Assembly (NCBI GenBank): GCA_945878715.1
Contig: CAMCTX010000002.1
Location: 1-63,015, forward strand
Length of the DNA: 63,015 bases
Source of the DNA: Legionella genomosp. 1
GTDB lineage: Bacteria; Pseudomonadota; Gammaproteobacteria; UBA6186; Azoamicaceae
Direction: 5' to 3'
Shown: positions 56,413-63,015 of the stretch, one piece after another
Position numbering within the stretch: the stretch's first letter is position 1
Layout of the letters: each line of letters begins with the position of its first letter
The notes under the pieces: model-generated
What the model saw: the letters and a program-made list of their open reading frames with translations, nothing else
Database searches by the model: none
Told to the model about the DNA's origin: nothing
Translations under genes and position numbers: made by a program

Positions 56413-57772
56413 AGGCCAATGCTAATGCGACCATCACACAGGCTGCAGCACCCACTATCCATTGCGTGAGCCTCCAACCTAACATAAAATACCCCAATAA
56501 ATAACAAGACAACCAGGCAAAAGCCACTGTCATCCAACGATTGAGCGCGCGCGTAGATAAGGGCCTAAGCGCAATCATGGCACCACGCTGAAGATCGCCC
56601 ACGTTATACATGCCTCCCCAGATCGATCGTAACCATAGACAAAGCAGGCAGCACGCTAGACCTTGCACCCAGGGTTGATTCAGAAAAACACTAAGAATCG
56701 TAGACTGCTCTGCACTTATCGTGCGCAGACCTATGCCAAAAATGAGCAACACGGGCAGGCTAAGCTTTAACAAAGCACCCAACATCGAGTTACCCAAGGC
56801 TGTTTTAGCGGCCTGGGATGCCATCCACGGTAACCATAAAGACCACCAGCCAACCATCAGGATACACACATGGGTCTTTAATGATTCGGCTGTTAAAGAC
56901 CCCGCGATAAAGCTTTTTATCATGACATCGGGTTGGTTTGTCTCGGACCCTAAAGAAATCGCATCGGCCGTGGCATGTAACCACAGTAAACAACAGACAA
57001 AGATACCCAAATAAATGGATAAAACTGTCGCAACCGAGACCTTCGATTTTTCCATCCACAGTACTAGCTGTAGGCTTGGTTTTCTTAACACAAACACAAT
57101 AAGACCGCCCATAAAAATAAGGCGCAAGGGTCTTAGAAATAAAGACTCCACCTGAAATAACTCCGCAAGCATCGATGCTATCCAGAGTGCCATAAAGCTT
57201 GCCGTAACCACACACCAGGCTATTTTCACTAAATCTAAAGGGATAGATAATAAACTATGTAAAATGGCTTTTGTTCGGGTGTTTTTGATAGAAAGTAGGC
57301 ATAATTCGCTTAAGAAAGGCCTTCTTTTAAAAACAACGGTGGTGTAGGCTAAGCCCAACCCTAGAACAATATAAAGCAACCAAGGCCACAACCCTACGCT
57401 TAAAGCATGCTGTTTCAATACACCCCACATCGTACCGCTGGCTAATCCATATAAGCGCGGATTCAGTTGTGTATTTTGTTCTAAGCAATAAAAAAAATAA
57501 TAGCTTAACAGACAAAGGGCAGCACAGCTTAACAGCCACTGACCATAATTTTTTAAGGGAGTCATGACTTGAAGATGGGTGCTTTTGCTATGTGCTAAAG
57601 CACTGGGATAATAATAGGCCGTGGCCAAAGCAGCACCCAGCCCTAGAACCACACTGCTTAAAGCACCGACCGCTAAAAAATCAAGACATAATGCCGTGGC
57701 ATCCCATGCAACCCAAAGCACAAAGGCTAATAAAACATAGCCCCCATAGGCGGGCAGGGACAGCGCTCGCAC
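56339..57772 (-). CDS. BCCT-like (LeuT-fold) membrane protein
   Basis: 477 residues from GTG 57772 (AAAAGGGG upstream), about 12 hydrophobic segments. 'WGVLKQHALSVGLWPWLLYIVLGLGLAYTTVVFKRRPFLSE', 'LMVGWWSLWLPWMASQAAKTALGNSMLGALLKLSLPVLLIFGIG' and the overall length resemble betaine/choline/carnitine transporters, but the family's WW signature and substrate Trp box are only partly kept. A divergent transporter is the best guess. It lies just downstream of icmX on the same strand. Confidence 0.5.
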   Translation of the reverse strand: MRALSLPAYGGYVLLAFVLWVAWDATALCLDFLAVGALSSVVLGLGAALATAYYYPSALAHSKSTHLQVMTPLKNYGQWLLSCAALCLLSYYFFYCLEQNTQLNPRLYGLASGTMWGVLKQHALSVGLWPWLLYIVLGLGLAYTTVVFKRRPFLSELCLLSIKNTRTKAILHSLLSIPLDLVKIAWCVVTASFMALWIASMLAELFQVESLFLRPLRLIFMGGLIVFVLRKPSLQLVLWMEKSKVSVATVLSIYLGIFVCCLLWLHATADAISLGSETNQPDVMIKSFIAGSLTAESLKTHVCILMVGWWSLWLPWMASQAAKTALGNSMLGALLKLSLPVLLIFGIGLRTISAEQSTILSVFLNQPWVQGLACCLLCLWLRSIWGGMYNVGDLQRGAMIALRPLSTRALNRWMTVAFAWLSCYLLGYFMLGWRLTQWIVGAAACVMVALALAFSVAWVSSLMPSRALKKYKFLGSS

Positions 57773-57834
57773 CTAGCATGCCCCTTTTATGAGAACATCG
57801 AGATTAGCCTTTTGATAGTTGTATAGCCTTGTTA

Positions 57835-58788
57835 TCACTGAGAATCACTATCATCCACCATGGTGGTATCCGTCGGTGAGGAACCTGTATCAGGGATTGT
57901 GCTGGCGTTAGTAAGCACTGCATTAGCATTTTTCTGATTGCGATAATTCTGCAACACAGACACTGCCAGTAAAGCCTCTACACGCTCCATTTGTTGATAG
58001 CGTTGATATTCCACATAGAGCTGTGAAGCTTGCATCAATGCCAGTTCTTGTTGTATTTGTGTGGGATTTAAATTAACCAGATTCGTTTTCCAGCTATTAT
58101 TCATCCAACGCTTTAAAGCCTCTTGCTCCATCAAAGCCATTTCAGAGGGCATCGCTGCTGCACCTTCCGAAGCTGTAGGGGGGGTGCGTTTGGCCATCAT
58201 ACCACCAAAGGCTTGTCGCACCACCGACAATAGAGCCTCATCCGATAAAGCCTGCACATACTGCTGTTTAAGGGTTGGATTTTTAGAGAGCATATCGGCA
58301 TTAATCGTACCATAGCTCTGAAAACTACTGACGGCCGAATTGTCCAAGGGCGTTAATAAGGTTTGCAGAAAAGCTTGTGCAGCCGCTTTACTCGCCTCAT
58401 CATAACTACTACCGCCAAGAATACTTGAAACTTTGATATCCCCAAACATCAGTGAAGGATCGCTGGAACACTTGCCGGTTTCCACCCCAGAAGCACAGTA
58501 ACCTGACAAATGTTGCACGACCAGCGCATCGGCAGGAGAAAGCGTCGTTGGATTATACAGATCCGCTTGAATCGCAGTATTGTGCTGGTTTTGTATAGTG
58601 CTGTCTCTTTGAACAATCATATTTTGAATAGCGGGATCGATAGGATTGTTTGAGCCTACCCCCGTAGAAACAACTGTTGCTGCATCCGTCGCTGCCACGG
58701 CTACCCAGGCATATAGGGCTGCCATTAGACCCAGTCCACTCGCCCAGACCATGAATCGGTAACCTTTACCCTTCTTAGCACGCATCAT
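57835..58788 (-). CDS. icmX: Type IVB secretion protein IcmX-like
   Basis: 317 residues from ATG 58788 (GGGAGA upstream). Signal peptide 'FMVWASGLGLMAALYAWVAVAA', then a periplasmic-type, Ala/Ser/Gln-rich protein with 'CASGVETGKCSSDPSLMFGDIKVSSILGGSSYDEASKAAAQAFLQTLLTPLDN', a segment matching IcmX proteins of Legionella and Coxiella. The start overlaps nothing but lies 10 nt after the icmW stop, as in other Dot/Icm loci. Shorter than Legionella IcmX (~466). Confidence 0.75.
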   Translation of the reverse strand: MMRAKKGKGYRFMVWASGLGLMAALYAWVAVAATDAATVVSTGVGSNNPIDPAIQNMIVQRDSTIQNQHNTAIQADLYNPTTLSPADALVVQHLSGYCASGVETGKCSSDPSLMFGDIKVSSILGGSSYDEASKAAAQAFLQTLLTPLDNSAVSSFQSYGTINADMLSKNPTLKQQYVQALSDEALLSVVRQAFGGMMAKRTPPTASEGAAAMPSEMALMEQEALKRWMNNSWKTNLVNLNPTQIQQELALMQASQLYVEYQRYQQMERVEALLAVSVLQNYRNQKNANAVLTNASTIPDTGSSPTDTTMVDDSDSQ

Positions 58789-58798
58789 AACATTCTCC

Positions 58799-59260
58799 CT
58801 ATACCGCACTTTGCTCTAAAGCCTTCAGCACCAACGAAACCCGTTGGGGTGCAAAGACCCTTGATAACAATTGTAGACGTTCAAAGACCAAATTGCGTCT
58901 TAGGAACAGTTCTGCAAAAGGATCGGGTGTTGAAGCTTCTGCCCCCGTGTTGCCTTCTGCATACATCAGAAGCTGAGAAGCAGCCCCTGGCTTTGCAGCA
59001 TCCAAGGCTTGTAGCAAACGTAGTGCACGACTAGCCCGCACGGTGGCTAAAACGCGTACAAAAGCAGCCTCTTGATCGAGGGTGACATCGGGCGTCTGAT
59101 CCATCAGGGTACCCAATTGTAACAAGGCAGCTTCCACGGATTCTGTGTTATCTAAGGTCCAATGCTCTACGCGCTCTAGGGCAACAATCACCCTATAGAG
59201 GGTACGGCGATCATAGCTATCCCAAAAAGCATGTACGGCATCCAGATGTAAATCGGGCAT
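58799..59260 (-). CDS. icmW: Type IVB secretion adaptor IcmW
   Basis: 153 residues from ATG 59260. 'MPDLHLDAVHAFWDSYDRRTLYRVIVALERVEHWTLDN', 'ASRALRLLQALDAAKPGAASQLLMYAE' and 'FLRRNLVFERLQLLSRVFAPQRVSLVLKALEQ' match IcmW well. IcmW with IcmS forms the type IVB coupling-complex adaptor that presents effectors to the DotL coupling ATPase. Divergent from icmV. Confidence 0.92.
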   Translation of the reverse strand: MPDLHLDAVHAFWDSYDRRTLYRVIVALERVEHWTLDNTESVEAALLQLGTLMDQTPDVTLDQEAAFVRVLATVRASRALRLLQALDAAKPGAASQLLMYAEGNTGAEASTPDPFAELFLRRNLVFERLQLLSRVFAPQRVSLVLKALEQSAV

Positions 59261-59289
59261 GTGTGGTGGCACCTCTGAAGGAATCTACT

Positions 59290-59295
59290 TATAAT
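59290..59295 (+). promoter_or_regulatory. Possible -10 box of the icmV-dotA promoter
   Basis: A perfect TATAAT in the 87-bp gap between divergent icmW and icmV, about 50 nt before the icmV start. The -35 position (about 59267-59272) has no clear match. Confidence 0.35.
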
Positions 59296-59347
59296 GATAT
59301 CCTGAGAGTGGGTCATTTGCCAGTTGCATCGATTGTGGAGTATAGGC

Positions 59348-59812
59348 ATGGGGTTTTTTAGTGGGTTTAAGAAGATTGCTTCGCAGGTGGTAGATGTTCG
59401 GGTCGATCGCTGGTTTAATTTCAAAGATAATAAAGATACAGCAGTCTATTTTGTTAATTTAGCGAGGCAACTTTTAAAGCCAGCCCCCCCCTCAAAACTG
59501 GAAGACTTTGAACGAGTGGTTGAAGAACAGTCCCTGACCGATACTGACTTACAAGCAAAATCTGAAAAATATAAAGCCCTAGCGATGCTTTTTGTTTTCG
59601 TTGCAGTCTTATTACTAATCTACACCGTGGTCCTCATTTGTCTTGGTAATTTTATGGGTACCTGTATTAGTGCTGCGCTGGTTATCTATGCCTTATCCCA
59701 GGCCTTTCGTTTTCATTTTTGGCATTTTCAAATAAGCCAACGTAAATTAGGCTGTTCGCTTTCCGAATGGTACCGTTTTGTCTTTTTCAATAAAAGGACC
59801 TCTGATGTTTAA
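59348..59812 (+). CDS. icmV: Type IVB secretion protein IcmV
   Basis: 154 residues from ATG 59348. N-terminal 'GFKKIASQVVDVRVDRWFNFK', two membrane segments (ALAMLFVFVAVLLLIYTVVLICLG and FMGTCISAALVIYALSQAF), and the C-terminal 'FRFHFWHFQISQRKLGCSLSEWYRFVFF'. This fits IcmV, an inner-membrane Dot/Icm protein. Overlaps the dotA start by 8 nt. Confidence 0.85.
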   Translation: MGFFSGFKKIASQVVDVRVDRWFNFKDNKDTAVYFVNLARQLLKPAPPSKLEDFERVVEEQSLTDTDLQAKSEKYKALAMLFVFVAVLLLIYTVVLICLGNFMGTCISAALVIYALSQAFRFHFWHFQISQRKLGCSLSEWYRFVFFNKRTSDV

Positions 59813-62291
59813 AGCTAAATACTTACGAACTTTCCTTGCACTGCTAGGTTGTTTATTGTGTACAGAAGCATTAGCAGCAACCCTTTTTTCTGTCGCACCC
59901 ACCGATCGCTCTCAGATTTATTTAGGCATGGTCTTTGGGGGTAATGTAGGCTCTATTCAATTAAGTGGCGATGCCAACACCACCCTCTCACTCATGTTTG
60001 CACGTTTTAATTATATTATCCTGACCGTTGGCGTATTGGTGATTTCCTATATTGGTGTTTCATCCACCATTAATACAGCACGCGAAGGCGAGGCGATGGG
60101 CAAGAAAATGTCGGCATGGGTGCCGATGCGTGCTTTCTTAGGCACCCTCTTAATGGTACCAGGCCCTACCTCGGGTTATTCCGTTGTACAGATGACTGTT
60201 GTATGGATTGTGCTCAATGGCATTGGGGCTGCTAATTCGGTGTGGAATGTGATTCTTAACCAGATGTCCAGAAATATTTCCGTGGTATCGAATGCCTCTG
60301 CTGTGATAACCGGTGGTGCACAAGCAGCTGATCCAAGCATAGATGGGGAGCTCGACCTTCTGGTACAACAAGTGATGATGGCTAGTACCTGTATGCATAC
60401 GCTCAATAATATGAGTGAACTTTCTAGCGCACCGGGTAATATGCAACAATATGGTCCTGTGCGTGTTTTCGTCACGCAATCAAGTACAACCCCTTCTATT
60501 GTAGGTGGCACGAAGCCCGATGGCACACCTAATGGACTCTCACTCTCCGCCATCGTTAATGTGGGACTCAATATGCCAGGTCCTTCTAGTCTCAGTTCAG
60601 TCTGTGGTTCTTTTGACGTACAATCCCTACTGAACAGTACCAATACGCGAGACACCTTTAACACTGCCACGATTACCCAACGATTGGCGATTAAAGTTGC
60701 AGCCTTACAAGCCATGTTTGGCGTTGTAGATCCTGCAGCATCGCTTATTGCACAAACACGCTTAACGAACACCGGCGATCTCGATGGTCGTTTTTACACC
60801 CCCCCTAATCCGGGTTATTTCTTACTCGCTAAACAAACTTATATAGGCCAAACTACACAATTGTCTCAGGGCATACAGATGTCACCCGACGACCCCAATG
60901 CCGCAAGCTGGGAACAAGGCATCAATGGCAATAATATAAGCAGTGGTACCCGCTTGGGAGATAACGATATAAAAGATGTACAATCCTATGGTTGGATTCA
61001 TGCAGGCAGTTATTATTATAGAATGGTTAAGTCTTCTGCCCCACCCAAGAATGAGGACTATAGCATACTACCCAAACCCACAAATGTCCCCATAAAAACC
61101 CCACTTGATACCACGAATAATATGCCACTTACAGGTGGATGGAATACGCTAGATAGCACGCAGAACACCGCTTTGAATAGCTTAATTAATGGCCTGGCAC
61201 CCAATTATGAAAGCAAAAAACTGAATGCCTATCTTGATCGCATGGCTGCATACTACGACGTGGATTCACAGAACGACACCATCGCTTCTGAGGGTGTAAT
61301 GCTTGCAAAACCTGCAAGCACAGGGAGTGGCATCCTTGATAAAATAATCAATCGTACCATCCGTAAAGCACAAAATAAGATTATGGCCGATTTTCAAGCA
61401 AGAGTATCGGGTAAAACACTCCATAGTGGTAGTGGCAATGGAAGGGTCAGAACCGTTTGGCAAGATCCCCTAGCTTCTCTACATGAATTCGGATGGGGAC
61501 TCATGATTACAGCAGAAGCTATGTGTATCATGGGGATTGTGATGTCCGTAATTGTTTCCATCGGTCTTTCTGCGGCCAGTTGTATGAACCCCTTAGCCTG
61601 GTCTACACAAACATTGCTTTTACAAGTGATGCCGCTTATTTTTGGTTTAGGCGCTATGCTATGGACAGGCGGCGCCACGCTCAATATTTATCTGCCCATG
61701 GTGCCTTATTTAATCTTTACGACGGCAGCTTTTGGCTGGATTATTGCGGTTATAGAGGCCGTGGTGGGTGCACCCATTGTCGCACTAGCACTGGCACACC
61801 CTTCGGGTGACGATTTGGGTAAAGTAGGACAACCGCTTATACTGCTCGCCAATGTTTTCCTACGACCCATGCTTATGTTGTTTGGTTTTGTATTAGGCGC
61901 TGGCCTGCTTCGAGCCGGTATTGCGATGATCAATTTTGGTTTTATGCCCGCGATTAATAGCTCAACCAGTCCTACCTTACTAAGCTTTATTGCGATATTG
62001 ATGATGTATATTATGTTAATTATGGCGATTGTGAATAAATCCTTTTCGCTGATCTATCTATTACCCAACCAGATTATGCGTTGGATAGGTGGACCTACCG
62101 AAACCTCCGATCCAAGCGATATGGTAAAAGAAGCCAAGGGTGGATTCGATACGGGTGCGAAGGCTGGTCAAGGTGCGCTGAATACAGCCGGGGATCAGTC
62201 TAAATCGAAGGTGAGTGAGGCTGTAAAATCCAAGAATAAACAGGATGCTAAGCTTCCTAAACCTGCCCCTAAAGGCGGCTCTACTAACTAA
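59805..62291 (+). CDS. dotA: Type IVB secretion protein DotA
   Basis: 828 residues from ATG 59805 (AAAAGGACC upstream). Signal peptide 'RTFLALLGCLLCTEALAA', then 'LMFARFNYIILTVGVLVISYIGVSSTINTAREGEAMGKKMSAWVPMRAFLGTLLMVP', a long periplasmic loop, and a cluster of hydrophobic segments at 570-790 as in Legionella DotA; the tail is Lys/Gly-rich. DotA is an integral membrane and partly released component of the type IVB channel. Confidence 0.95.
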   Translation: MFKAKYLRTFLALLGCLLCTEALAATLFSVAPTDRSQIYLGMVFGGNVGSIQLSGDANTTLSLMFARFNYIILTVGVLVISYIGVSSTINTAREGEAMGKKMSAWVPMRAFLGTLLMVPGPTSGYSVVQMTVVWIVLNGIGAANSVWNVILNQMSRNISVVSNASAVITGGAQAADPSIDGELDLLVQQVMMASTCMHTLNNMSELSSAPGNMQQYGPVRVFVTQSSTTPSIVGGTKPDGTPNGLSLSAIVNVGLNMPGPSSLSSVCGSFDVQSLLNSTNTRDTFNTATITQRLAIKVAALQAMFGVVDPAASLIAQTRLTNTGDLDGRFYTPPNPGYFLLAKQTYIGQTTQLSQGIQMSPDDPNAASWEQGINGNNISSGTRLGDNDIKDVQSYGWIHAGSYYYRMVKSSAPPKNEDYSILPKPTNVPIKTPLDTTNNMPLTGGWNTLDSTQNTALNSLINGLAPNYESKKLNAYLDRMAAYYDVDSQNDTIASEGVMLAKPASTGSGILDKIINRTIRKAQNKIMADFQARVSGKTLHSGSGNGRVRTVWQDPLASLHEFGWGLMITAEAMCIMGIVMSVIVSIGLSAASCMNPLAWSTQTLLLQVMPLIFGLGAMLWTGGATLNIYLPMVPYLIFTTAAFGWIIAVIEAVVGAPIVALALAHPSGDDLGKVGQPLILLANVFLRPMLMLFGFVLGAGLLRAGIAMINFGFMPAINSSTSPTLLSFIAILMMYIMLIMAIVNKSFSLIYLLPNQIMRWIGGPTETSDPSDMVKEAKGGFDTGAKAGQGALNTAGDQSKSKVSEAVKSKNKQDAKLPKPAPKGGSTN

Positions 62292-62317
62292 CCCCTAAAA
62301 GCTTTTTGTTTTAGGGG
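62292..62317. terminator. Hairpin between dotA and the convergent gene
   Basis: CCCCTAAAA (62292-62300) and TTTTAGGGG (62309-62317) form a perfect 9-bp stem with an 8-nt loop (GCTTTTTG) directly after the dotA stop. It can serve as a bidirectional transcript end for dotA and the minus-strand gene ending at 62329, though no long T-run follows on either side. Confidence 0.6.
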
Positions 62318-62328
62318 CCCAGCCTGAT

Positions 62329-62988
62329 TCACTTCATAGGAATGCGAATGGTTTTTGGCGCATGAGGGTCATCTTTCTGCACCGAGCTACGCAATGAGGG
62401 GGATGAGACCATTTCCACCAGATTAAATAAGAGCTTGAGGCAATACAACCAAGGAGCCTTCTCAGGATCATAAATACCCTGATCGGCTACACGTTGATGA
62501 AGCTCACCCATGGATTCACTCATCCGGTCTTTGATAGCATCCCTATGCTCTTCCTGAGTAAGATGAGCAGGTGTGAGGAATGCTTTGAGCCGAGGCGCTA
62601 AAGCCGCTGCGAATTTCTGATCCTCTAGTAGTTTCAATAATGCGGCTTTCTTTGCATTTGCATCTGCATCTTTTGCCAATGCTGCTTTTATATCAGCCGC
62701 GAGTTGAGGCTCCGAACGCTTAATAAAATCACCAAAGGTTGAAAGAAGCTTGTCTAAGTGCCCAGAGACCGCTGGGTTCCGAGCAAAATTTATGGCTTCA
62801 AGGCGTGATTTTAAGCCTTTTAAAAAACCTTGCGTCTGCACTAAGAAAGCACCCTCGTCTTGTCCAGAAGCGCTTGCTTGCAGATGCTTGAGCTCCAAAG
62901 CCATATCTGGAGCGCCTGGCATGGCTGCCCGTAGACTACCGGCTAAGGCCTTAAAGGCGTTAAAACTGGGCATTAATGTTGTTGGCAT
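62329..62988 (-). CDS. Helical hydrophilic protein next to dotA; candidate effector
   Basis: 219 residues from ATG 62988 (TAGGAGATT upstream). No signal peptide or membrane segments; alpha-helical with Ala/Lys/Leu-rich runs (DIKAALAKDADANAKKAALLKLLEDQKFAAAL). No family recognised. The C-terminus is Ser-, Lys- and charge-rich. Location at the Dot/Icm locus and composition suggest a substrate or accessory protein; this is weak evidence. Confidence 0.5.
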   Translation of the reverse strand: MPTTLMPSFNAFKALAGSLRAAMPGAPDMALELKHLQASASGQDEGAFLVQTQGFLKGLKSRLEAINFARNPAVSGHLDKLLSTFGDFIKRSEPQLAADIKAALAKDADANAKKAALLKLLEDQKFAAALAPRLKAFLTPAHLTQEEHRDAIKDRMSESMGELHQRVADQGIYDPEKAPWLYCLKLLFNLVEMVSSPSLRSSVQKDDPHAPKTIRIPMK

Positions 62989-63015
62989 TGCAATCTCCTA
63001 GCTGTCCCACAAAGG

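Overview
The window comes from a gammaproteobacterium of the order Legionellales (Legionella/Coxiella-like). The main reasons are the type IVB (Dot/Icm) gene set icmX-icmW // icmV-dotA in its usual divergent layout at 57.8-62.3 kb, eukaryote-like effector candidates (an ankyrin protein and a Dbl-homology RhoGEF-like protein), and a mevalonate pathway for isoprenoids. Base composition looks moderate, with AT-richer accessory patches. No rRNA, tRNA or CRISPR array was seen.

Layout. 1-8.6 kb: the 3' part of an Rpn-type nuclease gene, fimV-asd-(small membrane protein)-prmB on the minus strand, then a plus-strand gene coupled to a tandem run of LuxR-type regulators (one without its DNA-binding domain), a queuosine-precursor transporter and a 61-residue ORF. 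8.7-13.7 kb: candidate effectors, namely an ankyrin protein and three plus-strand genes for low-complexity proteins that share a short motif. 13.7-49 kb: a long, almost wholly minus-strand housekeeping block. Read in the direction of transcription it is rpsB-tsf-pyrH-frr-uppS-cdsA-[mvaA-mvaS-mvk-GHMP kinase-mvaD-idi]-rseP-[ATPase]-bamA-skp-lpxD-fabZ-lpxA-lpxB-[parB-like]-rnhB-dnaE-[RhoGEF-like, def-like, hipA/hipB]-accA-tilS-pyrG-kdsA-eno-ftsB-yqaA; map is divergent from rpsB. This is the order known from Pseudomonas-type genomes, with accessory genes (in brackets) inserted at joints between genes.

The main observation is that the ancestral block carries the MEP-pathway genes dxr (between cdsA and rseP in Pseudomonas) and ispD (next to ftsB). 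Both are absent here, and a complete six-gene mevalonate cassette occupies the dxr position. Every gene of the cassette overlaps the next by 8-16 nt, and the last, idi, overlaps rseP by 16 nt, so the new pathway is translationally chained to the envelope operon.

49-54.2 kb is an accessory patch: map, a serine-recombinase-like gene with all recognisable catalytic residues replaced, a decayed glutamine-amidotransferase fragment carrying a dispersed palindromic repeat, and a three-gene cassette (TIGR04255-like protein, HTH protein, unknown protein). 54.2-63 kb holds an IS1595-type zinc-ribbon protein without a transposase core, a cytochrome P450, a BCCT-like membrane protein, icmX/icmW/icmV/dotA and a helical candidate effector. 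Several palindromic repeat copies lie at 18.35, 45.2 and 51.4 kb; two are translated as the C-terminal tail of UppS and one as the tail of the amidotransferase fragment.

All functional names rest on motif recognition by eye. No database search was run.
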